NCBI GenBank assembly: GCA_002402295.1
Contig: DHFO01000063.1
Location: 10,721-16,307, forward strand
From: Caldiserica bacterium UBA4822
GTDB lineage: Bacteria > Caldisericota > Caldisericia > Cryosericales > Cryosericaceae
Reading direction: 5' to 3'
Length of the DNA: 5,587 nt
The position numbers and the translations under genes are program-made. Shown piece after piece: positions 1 to 5,587 of the stretch; position 1 is the first letter of the stretch; every line of letters begins with the position of its first letter. The notes below the pieces were generated by a model. That model worked only from the letters and a program-made list of their open reading frames with translations. It made no database searches and was not told the origin of the DNA.

Positions 1-318
1 GGCGTGTTCGGGTCGTCGGCCTCCGTCAGGCTCCTGCCCTCGTATTTTCCCTTTGTGGAACCTGGCGCAGAGACTGCGGTTTCATGCCCCATCTGTGGGG
101 GACGAGGGTGTGCGACCTGCAAGAACTCAGGATGGATTGAAATGGGAGGCTCCGGTATGGTACACCAGAACGTCCTGCGCGAAGTGGGCTATGACACCGA
201 TGTCTACCAAGGTTTTGCGTTTGGCTGGGGCATTGAGCGCATTGCCATGATCAAGTACGGTATCCGTGACATTCGGCTGTTCTACGAAAATGACCTCGAC
301 TTTCTGAGCCAGTTCTGA
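1..318 (+). CDS. pheS: Phenylalanyl-tRNA synthetase alpha subunit, C-terminal part (5' end outside window)
   Basis: This is the C-terminal ~106 residues of the catalytic subunit of class II phenylalanyl-tRNA synthetase, which activates Phe and charges tRNA-Phe in the cytoplasm as an alpha2beta2 complex with PheT. The frame is open from base 1, so the GTG at 4 is an internal Val and not a start. Visible landmarks are the motif-2-side strand PSYFPFVEPGAE (about 37-75), whose two Phe residues line the Phe pocket in the family; GGSGMVHQNVL (about 145-180); and class II motif 3, GFAFGWGIERIAM (about 211-249), with its Arg. The C terminus FYENDLDFLSQF is typical of the family and in full register, so the 3' end is intact. 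Between the pocket strand and GGSGMVH lies a four-cysteine knuckle, CPICGGRGCATC (85-120), a probable zinc site that occurs in a subset of bacterial PheS. The gene ends in TGA at 316-318, 9 bp before pheT. Identity is certain; only the upstream part is missing. Confidence 0.97.
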   Translation, partial: GVFGSSASVRLLPSYFPFVEPGAETAVSCPICGGRGCATCKNSGWIEMGGSGMVHQNVLREVGYDTDVYQGFAFGWGIERIAMIKYGIRDIRLFYENDLDFLSQF

Positions 319-323
319 GGTGA
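317..323 (+). promoter_or_regulatory. Ribosome binding site of pheT
   Basis: GAGGTGA overlaps the pheS stop codon and lies 4 nt before TTG 328. A second purine run, AAGGG, directly abuts the TTG. The site supports TTG 328 as the pheT start and implies translational coupling to pheS. Confidence 0.7.
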
Positions 324-327
324 AGGG

Positions 328-2757
328 TTGAAAATCAAACTGTCAGCCCTGCATGGCGCAATCGATTTCCCATATGCTCTCGAGGACCTTGTCCGGCGAC
401 TTGGCGATGTGGGTATAGAAGTTGAGAGCACGTTCACGAGCGTGCTTGGATTCCGGGGCGTGGTCGTGGCCAGAGTTGGAACCAGTACCCCGCATCCGAC
501 GCATCACAGGTTGCAGGTTATAAAGCTCGACCTGGGGTCTCATGGTTCGACGACGGTCTGTACAGCCGCAACGAACGTTCATGCTGGAGACATTGTCCCA
601 GTGGTGCTGCCAGGAGGCAGCACCGCAGATGGGGCAGTGATTGAGCCGCGCGCGTTTGGCGCTATCGAATCGAGGGGCATGCTGTGCTCGTGGAAGGAGC
701 TAGGCCTGGACGCGGACCTGCTCACCTCCGCAGAGAAAGAAGGCATACTGCACCTAGAGCCGGGAGCCGTTCCCGGCATGTCGTTTGAGAAAGCCTGGCC
801 GGTGGCGGACACAACCCTGGACATCAGCGTGACCCCGGACCGGGGGGACGCCTTGTCCGTGCTGGGTATTTCCCGGTGGATTGAAGTCCTGAAGGCGCAT
901 GACGAGAACCGTGGGTTCGACACGAGTGACATCAAGTTGCCACTGCCCAGTGCGCTGCCACGGGCTAAGAACGATGGAGACCTTGTTGTCGACATAGATG
1001 ACCATGCCCTCTGCTCATCGTACATCGGCATGCTCGTCCGTGACGTGTCATCAGGAAGGTCAAGCTACGAGTTCCGGACCCAATTGTATCAGCTGTGCGT
1101 CCGACCAGTGAGCCGTGTCGTCGATATCACCAACCTTTGTCTGAAGCAGTATGGACAACCAACGCATGTCTTCGACTATGACACCATTGAGGACCATCAC
1201 ATCACGGTTCGCGCATCGAGGGAGCATGAGACGATTGTCACCCTGGACGGCGTTCTGCGGCGCCTAGAACGGGGCACGCTGGTCATTGCCGATGCCAGCC
1301 GACCAATCGCTGTCGCGGGCGTCATGGGCGGTCTCGATTCCAGCGTAACAGCCCAGACGACCAATGTCGTGTTTGAGATTGCCCACTTCGACCCAAGAGC
1401 GGTGGCTCGCGCCAGCAGGCACTTGGGGCTCAAGACAGACGCGGCATACCTGTTCGAGCGCGGAACAGACCCCTCGTCGACACTCATGGCCGTTCCCTCC
1501 GTGCTCTCAGCCCTGGTCCGCGAACAATGTGTCGGCTGCTACGTTTCACGGGTTGCTTCCGCCGGCCTGCCGGCCCCGGCAGGAACTCCCGTCGCGCTTG
1601 ACCTGCAACGCGTGAACGGCTATCTGGGAACCGACCTTGGCGCAACCGAGATACAGAAGCTGCTGGCCCACGAGGGCATCCGGTCCGTGCAGAAGCAGAG
1701 CGGTCTGGTGGCAACGCCGCCATCGTTCCGCGGTGACCTGACGACATGGCCCGAGTTCGTTGAGGAAATCGTCCGCATGGAGGGGTATGACCAGTTTCCA
1801 TTACACGTGCCAAGCCAGGCGCTGCGGCGTGGCAACCAGTCGGCGCTCAAGTTGCTCACAAAGAGAATCCGCGCCTCGCTCACCGGGCTCGGCCTGACAG
1901 AGTCCCGGACCATATCGTTTGTGCGACAGAGTACGATTGCCTCGCTAGGCCTGGCAACTGCCCCCGCACTTCTGAATCCTCTGTCGGGAGACTGGGATGC
2001 TCTGCGCCCTACGCTGGCTGTGGGACTTGCAGGAGCAGCCAGTCACAATCTGTCACGCGGCAAGAGCGGCTTCGCCTCGTTCGAACTTGGCAAGACCTTC
2101 AGTGTCAGCGGCGGGACTCCTAGCGAGGACACCTCACTTGGCATACTTCTGGCAGGAAGGTGGCAGGAGACCAACTGGACAACTCCACCACTGGACGCCG
2201 ACGTCTTTGTCCTGAAGGGTCTCGTCGAATCGCTCCTCGAGGATTTGCACGTCCCCTACGCCTTGACGCCGTCAAGCTGTGCTCTGTTTGATACCGGCGG
2301 CGGCGTGCTCATCATGTCAGGAGACGTCCCGCTGGGGTCCCTGGGCGTCCTCGGACAACGGGCACGAAGCACGCTTGAAGTCGAACAGACCATGTTTTTC
2401 GCAGAACTGTCGGTGGAAGCCCTGCTCACACGCATTCCTGCCCTTTCGTTCAAGGAATACTCGAGGTTCCCCGATGTCCGCCGCGACATCGCCGTCCTCG
2501 TCGACCAGCAAGTGCCGGCAGGACAACTGCAGGACATCATCAGCGATAACGCGGGGCCTCTCTTGAAATCAGTTGCCATCTTCGACTGTTTCCAGGGTAG
2601 CAGCCTGCCACCGGGAAAGAAAAGCGTCGGCTTCTCACTGGAATTCGTATCGCCTGACAGGACACTAACGAGTGACGAAGTCGACAGGCTCGTCAGCTCT
2701 GTCGAATTCGCCCTCGCAACACGCGCAGGAGGGACACTACGAAGAACCCGGATGTAG
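328..2757 (+). CDS. pheT: Phenylalanyl-tRNA synthetase beta subunit
   Basis: This is the complete 809-residue beta subunit, close to the usual ~790-810. It binds tRNA-Phe and edits Tyr-tRNA-Phe. Domains in order: an N-terminal B1 segment (1-40); an EMAP-type OB-fold tRNA-binding domain (42-150) with PHPTHHRLQV and RGMLCSWKELGL; the TPDRGDALSVLGISR motif (169-183); the B3/B4 editing domain (about 215-390) with VVDITN, GQPTHVFD, VAGVMGG and LFERGTDP; the B5 domain (about 421-490) with PSFRGDL and EEIVRMEGYD; a catalytic-like domain lacking the active site (about 495-700) with LLNPLSGDWDALRP and FELGKTF; and a C-terminal FDX-ACB anticodon-binding domain (708-803) with RFPDVRRDIAVLV. By family comparison from memory, H280 and E350 match editing-pocket residues, so editing looks intact. 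The TTG start is chosen because the N terminus aligns in register and an RBS precedes it. The last codon is ATG, followed by TAG. The 3' end contains the mutS2 RBS and start. The N-terminal tip (SALHGAIDF) departs from the common LNWLKEYV form. Confidence 0.97.
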   Translation: MKIKLSALHGAIDFPYALEDLVRRLGDVGIEVESTFTSVLGFRGVVVARVGTSTPHPTHHRLQVIKLDLGSHGSTTVCTAATNVHAGDIVPVVLPGGSTADGAVIEPRAFGAIESRGMLCSWKELGLDADLLTSAEKEGILHLEPGAVPGMSFEKAWPVADTTLDISVTPDRGDALSVLGISRWIEVLKAHDENRGFDTSDIKLPLPSALPRAKNDGDLVVDIDDHALCSSYIGMLVRDVSSGRSSYEFRTQLYQLCVRPVSRVVDITNLCLKQYGQPTHVFDYDTIEDHHITVRASREHETIVTLDGVLRRLERGTLVIADASRPIAVAGVMGGLDSSVTAQTTNVVFEIAHFDPRAVARASRHLGLKTDAAYLFERGTDPSSTLMAVPSVLSALVREQCVGCYVSRVASAGLPAPAGTPVALDLQRVNGYLGTDLGATEIQKLLAHEGIRSVQKQSGLVATPPSFRGDLTTWPEFVEEIVRMEGYDQFPLHVPSQALRRGNQSALKLLTKRIRASLTGLGLTESRTISFVRQSTIASLGLATAPALLNPLSGDWDALRPTLAVGLAGAASHNLSRGKSGFASFELGKTFSVSGGTPSEDTSLGILLAGRWQETNWTTPPLDADVFVLKGLVESLLEDLHVPYALTPSSCALFDTGGGVLIMSGDVPLGSLGVLGQRARSTLEVEQTMFFAELSVEALLTRIPALSFKEYSRFPDVRRDIAVLVDQQVPAGQLQDIISDNAGPLLKSVAIFDCFQGSSLPPGKKSVGFSLEFVSPDRTLTSDEVDRLVSSVEFALATRAGGTLRRTRM
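601..626 (+). repeat. Perfect inverted repeat (hairpin) inside pheT
   Basis: GGTGCTGCC (603-611) and GGCAGCACC (616-624) are exact reverse complements around an AGGA loop. A U-G wobble (602/625) and a G-C pair (601/626) extend the stem to 11 bp. It encodes the conserved VVLPGGST stretch of the tRNA-binding domain. No T-run follows, so it is not an intrinsic terminator. The repeat is certain; any function is not shown. Confidence 0.6.
1566..1583 (+). repeat. GC-rich inverted repeat in a pheT domain linker
   Basis: CCTGCCGG (1566-1573) and CCGGCAGG (1576-1583) are exact reverse complements with 2 bases between them. They encode the Ala/Gly/Pro linker (around residues 413-420) between the editing domain and B5. 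The simple amino-acid composition may explain the symmetry. No T-run follows it. Confidence 0.45.
2727..2732 (+). promoter_or_regulatory. Shine-Dalgarno of mutS2, inside the pheT 3' end
   Basis: A perfect AGGAGG lies in pheT codons for Ala-Gly-Gly. It is 6 nt upstream of ACG 2739, the expected distance for initiation there. The next ATG (2752) is 19 nt away, in the pheT frame, and is followed at once by TAG, so it cannot be the target. This site decides the proposed mutS2 start. Confidence 0.65.
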
Positions 2758-5126
2758 AGAGTGGGCAGGCAGTACGTGAGTACACGTATGGCAAGGTCGG
2801 GTTCGACCGCGTTCGAGACGACCTGGCAAGGCAGGCAGAGTCTGCACTGGGGGCCGAGGAGGCGCGGTCAGTGGCTCCACTGGAAACGGTCGATACCGTC
2901 AGGGCCGCGCAGGTTGAGACCGATGAGGCGCAGTCGTACCTCGAGCGCTTCGGCGACTTGAGCCTTGCAGGTTTGCTGGACATCCGCCCCGAGCTGGATA
3001 AGGCAAAGGTGCGCCTGCAGTTGTCCGGGGAAGAAGCCTGGAAGGTGTGCACGGTTCTCAATGAGCTGACACACGTCCGCAAGGCCTTCGTCACCGTCAA
3101 GGACCTGTATCCTTCACTGTTCAGCATCTCTCAGGACGTCAAATCCTTCGCGTCACTTGCCCAGGAGGTCCAGCGGTGCGTGAACCAGAACGGCGAGGTT
3201 CTGGACGACGCGTCCATCAACATTGCCGCGATCCGACGCGAGAAAGTTGAACTCCAGAAGACCATCAACAAGGTGCTGCAGGACATTCTTTCCAGTGACA
3301 CATACGCGCATGCGGTTCAGGACCGTATCGTGACGATGCGCAACGACCGGTACGTCATTCCGGTAAAGCGAGAATTCAAGGACACTATACAGTCGGTCGT
3401 TCACGACCAGTCGGACAGTGGAATGACTCTGTTCGTTGAGCCAACAAGGGTCATTGACCTCAACAATCGGCTCCAGATACTCCAATCCGACGAGAAGAAG
3501 GAGGTAGCGCGCATCCTGCTGTACCTCACCGACCTTATCGCCAAGGCCGCGTCCGACATCGAACGCTCCCTCCAGGTTGCAGGCCATCTGGACTTCAGCC
3601 TCGCGAAGGGGCGCCTCGCGCGAGTGTGGCACGCCACGCTTCCCGCCTTGAATCCGAATATGGAGACGAACCTGCGGAACGTGCGCAATCCCTTTGTCGA
3701 AAACTGCGTTCCCATATCGTTCTCGATTGGCAAGGACTACTTTATGGTCGTTATAACGGGGCCGAACACAGGCGGCAAAACTGTCGCCCTCAAGACGCTT
3801 GGACTCACCGTTCTCATGAGCAAATGCGGATTGTTCATCCCGGCTTCCGAGGGATGCAGTGTTGGTCTGTATGACAACGTTTTCGTTGACATTGGTGACG
3901 AACAGAGCATCGAGCAGAGTCTGTCAACATTCTCCGCCCACATGTCGAACATCGTGCGCATCCTCGGTCAGGCCACGCGCTATTCGTTGGTTCTTCTGGA
4001 CGAACTCGGTGTCGGCACAGACCCTGAGGAAGGGTCCGCCATCGCCACGGGCATCGTCGATTTTCTGTACCAGAAGCGCGTTACGACGGTCATCACGACG
4101 CACTACAGCAGCCTCAAACTGCTGGCCTACCGATACGAGCAGATACGCAATGCCTCGGTCGGGTTTGATGCCCAGACGCTGCAACCAACCTACGAGCTGC
4201 TACTCGGTGCGCCCGGCGAAAGCCACGCCTTTACGATATGCAAGCGTTTAGGTCTGCCTGAGGGCATCCTCGCGCTTGCCTACGACGAGCTCAGCAACGA
4301 ACACAAGACAACGACTGAGGTCATGAGCCGCATTGTAACCGACTCTGAGGAAATCAGCCACACGAAGGACAGCCTCAACGAGAGCCGGCAGGAACTCGAG
4401 AAACTGCGTCAGGACTACGAGGACAAACTCAAGCGCCTGGAAACGAGTGAGAAGCAGGAACTCAAGGCAGCACACGCCGAGGCACAGCGTATCGTTCAAG
4501 ATGTGAGCATGCGCATGGACGAGCTCATGAAACAGTACCAGGACAACCTCAAGAGCGGTCCCCAGGCAGCCAGAGAAGTCAAGCGGGAAGTCGAGGTTAC
4601 CCGCGAAGAACTCATCCAGCAGGCCGAACCGCTGGAAGAAAAGACTCCGTTTACCCCCGTCGAGGAGATACTGCCCGGAGACCTCGTCATTATTACGTCT
4701 ATCAACAAGCAGGCCATCGTCATCGATGTCATGAAGGACAAGCGCAAGCTGGTCCTGCAGGCAGGTTCGATGCGCACGACCGTACCGGAGGCGCAAGTGC
4801 GCAAGCTCACCGAGGAAGAACTCAACTCATACCAGACCCGCGCCATGCAGTTCAGCGGCGCGCGCGAACCCACCCTGCCCTTTGTCCCCATGAAAATCGA
4901 CCTGCATGGCAACCGGGTCGACGAAGCCCTCGAGAAACTGGACAAGTACATCGACGTAGCCTATCTCTCAGGTCTGTCGTTTGTCTACATTGTTCACGGC
5001 AAGGGTTCGGGCGTTTTGCGCAAACAGATTCATGAGTTTCTCAAGACGCTTCCGAGTATCGATCACTTCAGTTTCTCCAGTCCGGAAGAGGGCGGTGACG
5101 GCGTTACGATTGCCTATTTCAAATAG
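2739..5126 (+). CDS. mutS2: MutS2 (RqcU-type) ATPase with C-terminal Smr domain; probable ACG start
   Basis: MutS2 is a dimeric MutS-like ATPase without the mismatch-recognition domain. In other bacteria it suppresses recombination and, in Bacillus, acts on collided ribosomes. From ACG 2739 the protein is 795 residues, near the usual ~780-790; from GTG 2871 it would be 751. Regions: N-terminal core and lever helices (about 15-310), including LLDIRPELDKA and MTLFVEPTRVIDLNN; ATPase domain with Walker A GPNTGGKT (341-348), signature SLSTFSAHM (394-402), Walker B LVLLDE (417-422) with D421 and E422, and the ITTHY switch with H455; a charged helical, probably coiled-coil, segment (about 523-625); a small beta-rich KOW-like segment from LPGDLVII (645) to about 695; and the Smr domain (718-795) with IDLHG (D721) and HGKGSG (H753), where Ser replaces the common Thr. 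All catalytic motifs look intact. The start is placed upstream because YTYGKVGFDRVRDDLARQ and the residues after it resemble the family N terminus and are in frame. The ACG assignment is inference; gene identity is secure. The gene overlaps pheT by 19 bp. Confidence 0.93.
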   Translation, partial: TKNPDVESGQAVREYTYGKVGFDRVRDDLARQAESALGAEEARSVAPLETVDTVRAAQVETDEAQSYLERFGDLSLAGLLDIRPELDKAKVRLQLSGEEAWKVCTVLNELTHVRKAFVTVKDLYPSLFSISQDVKSFASLAQEVQRCVNQNGEVLDDASINIAAIRREKVELQKTINKVLQDILSSDTYAHAVQDRIVTMRNDRYVIPVKREFKDTIQSVVHDQSDSGMTLFVEPTRVIDLNNRLQILQSDEKKEVARILLYLTDLIAKAASDIERSLQVAGHLDFSLAKGRLARVWHATLPALNPNMETNLRNVRNPFVENCVPISFSIGKDYFMVVITGPNTGGKTVALKTLGLTVLMSKCGLFIPASEGCSVGLYDNVFVDIGDEQSIEQSLSTFSAHMSNIVRILGQATRYSLVLLDELGVGTDPEEGSAIATGIVDFLYQKRVTTVITTHYSSLKLLAYRYEQIRNASVGFDAQTLQPTYELLLGAPGESHAFTICKRLGLPEGILALAYDELSNEHKTTTEVMSRIVTDSEEISHTKDSLNESRQELEKLRQDYEDKLKRLETSEKQELKAAHAEAQRIVQDVSMRMDELMKQYQDNLKSGPQAAREVKREVEVTREELIQQAEPLEEKTPFTPVEEILPGDLVIITSINKQAIVIDVMKDKRKLVLQAGSMRTTVPEAQVRKLTEEELNSYQTRAMQFSGAREPTLPFVPMKIDLHGNRVDEALEKLDKYIDVAYLSGLSFVYIVHGKGSGVLRKQIHEFLKTLPSIDHFSFSSPEEGGDGVTIAYFK
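2857..2862 (+). promoter_or_regulatory. Possible internal Shine-Dalgarno for a shorter MutS2 (GTG 2871)
   Basis: AGGAGG (preceded by G, giving GAGGAGG at 2856-2862) lies 8 nt before GTG 2871, the first standard start codon in the mutS2 frame. It could drive a 751-residue form lacking the first 44 residues. It also simply encodes Glu-Glu-Ala in a conserved-looking helix, so it may be fortuitous. Confidence 0.35.
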
Positions 5127-5132
5127 AAAGGA
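5127..5132 (+). promoter_or_regulatory. Ribosome binding site of the exonuclease gene
   Basis: AAAGGA follows the mutS2 stop directly and is 5 nt before TTG 5138. It supports that start, and the short distance implies coupled translation with mutS2. Confidence 0.65.
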
Positions 5133-5137
5133 ATCAA

Positions 5138-5587
5138 TTGAAAAGCGAACAGGAACTGGTGTTTTTTGACCTTGAAACAACGGGACTGGACCACAGCACA
5201 GATCAGATTATTGAAATCGGGGCCGTCAAGGTCCGGGGCGGCAAGGAGGTAGGCCGCTTCGAGCAGTTCTGCCGGTTGAACGAGGGAGCACGCCTATCGT
5301 CATTCATCTCTGCTCTGACCGGGATTACAGCCCTTGATCTTGAACCGGCCGGCTCTGTCGACCAGGTTGTCCATGACTTCATGCGGTTTGCGGGAGCCAG
5401 TCCACTCCTCGCCCATAATTCCGCGTTTGACGAGGCCTTTCTGAGGAAGGCTCTGCATGGACAGCTGCAAAATGAAGTGTTTGATACCCTTCAGCTGGCG
5501 CGTATCTTTTTTCCGGATTTGCAGAGCCATAGCCTGCTAGCCCTCATCGACTCACTTGCCATCAAGAAGGAAGAAGCTCACAGGGCC
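5138..5587 (+). CDS. DEDDh 3'-5' exonuclease domain protein (DnaQ/PolC/DinG-type), N-terminal part; 3' end outside window
   Basis: The frame is open for 150 codons from TTG 5138 to the last base, so the gene is cut by the window edge. The domain is a DnaQ-superfamily 3'-5' exonuclease, which hydrolyses DNA or RNA ends using two metal ions. Exo I is VFFDLETTGLD, with acidic D11 and E13; it is followed by QIIEIGAVKV (23-32) and the LTGIT turn (60-64). Exo II is LLAHNSAFDEAFL, with D98. FDTLQLARIFFPDL (115-128) and SHSLLALIDSLAI (130-142) lead to HRA (148-150), the start of Exo III; its His is present, but the final Asp lies beyond the window. So every catalytic residue that can be seen is present. 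The domain could stand alone (epsilon-like), or be the N terminus of a DinG-type helicase; the ARIFFPDL/SHSLLALI region reminds me of Firmicutes DinG, but this cannot be settled here. TTG is chosen from its RBS and because the fold begins within seven codons of it. It lies 11 bp after mutS2. Confidence 0.88.
   Translation, partial: MKSEQELVFFDLETTGLDHSTDQIIEIGAVKVRGGKEVGRFEQFCRLNEGARLSSFISALTGITALDLEPAGSVDQVVHDFMRFAGASPLLAHNSAFDEAFLRKALHGQLQNEVFDTLQLARIFFPDLQSHSLLALIDSLAIKKEEAHRA

Noticed and set aside
579..1031. 150-residue minus-strand ORF in pheT
   Set aside because: Ser/Arg/Pro-rich, no recognisable motif, fully antisense to conserved PheT domains; a GC-rich shadow frame.
2733..2757. Programmed frameshift joining PheT to MutS2
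   Set aside because: The AGGAGG could stimulate slippage, but I see no slippery heptamer before the pheT TAG, and PheT already ends at its normal family boundary (GGTLRR).
2752..2757. ATG at 2752 as the mutS2 start
   Set aside because: It is in the pheT frame and is followed directly by TAG, so it is only the last codon of pheT.
2761..2961. GTG-initiated ORF of 66 residues between pheT and the annotated-looking mutS2 start
   Set aside because: It is rich in Trp and Arg, matches no family I know, and overlaps codons in the other frame that read as the MutS2 N terminus.
4248..4796. 182-residue minus-strand ORF, the longest antisense reading
   Set aside because: It lies opposite the conserved MutS2 helical and KOW-like regions. 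Its Leu/Val/Phe/Asp-rich composition is what the antisense of Glu/Lys/Gln-rich codons gives.
5121..5140. Terminator or promoter between mutS2 and the exonuclease gene
   Set aside because: The gap is only 11 bp, filled by the RBS, with no hairpin plus T-run and no room for a promoter.
5300..5530. 76-residue minus-strand ORF near the right edge
   Set aside because: It is antisense to the Exo II region of the exonuclease, which has clear motifs on the plus strand.

Overview
The window is a tightly packed, one-strand bacterial operon segment. By eye it is GC-rich, with codons ending mostly in G or C. It reads, left to right: the 3' end of pheS (phenylalanyl-tRNA synthetase alpha subunit), complete pheT (beta subunit), complete mutS2 (MutS2/RqcU-type ATPase with a C-terminal Smr domain), and the first 150 codons of a DEDDh-type 3'-5' exonuclease gene that runs off the right edge. 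Nothing substantial is encoded on the minus strand. There is no RNA gene, mobile element or CRISPR array, and no intergenic gap longer than 11 bp once the mutS2 start is placed by homology.

Organism. pheS-pheT followed closely by mutS2 recalls Firmicutes, where zapA, polX or other small genes usually lie between pheT and mutS2. Here they are absent and mutS2 overlaps pheT. PheS carries a four-cysteine CxxC-x4-CxxC knuckle, seen in several deep-branching or anaerobic bacterial lineages. I cannot assign a phylum from this alone; a Firmicutes-like or candidate-phylum bacterium is the most I would say.

How the genes fit together. PheS and PheT form the alpha2beta2 enzyme that charges tRNA-Phe. 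MutS2 is known in other bacteria as a suppressor of recombination and as a factor acting on collided ribosomes, so its coupling to a tRNA synthetase operon is plausible. The last gene starts an exonuclease domain of the DnaQ/PolC/DinG type. All junctions are coupled: 9 bp between pheS and pheT, a 19-bp overlap between pheT and mutS2, and 11 bp between mutS2 and the exonuclease gene.

Main point of interest. No ATG, GTG or TTG exists in the mutS2 frame between its upstream stop (2673-2675) and GTG 2871, yet family-like N-terminal sequence is encoded there. The best initiator is an ACG at 2739, placed 6 nt after a perfect AGGAGG inside pheT. The GTG at 2871 also has an AGGAGG, so a second, shorter product is possible. 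pheT and the exonuclease gene both use TTG, so none of the three visible starts is ATG. I see no previously undescribed system here; the window is a housekeeping operon with unusual translation starts.
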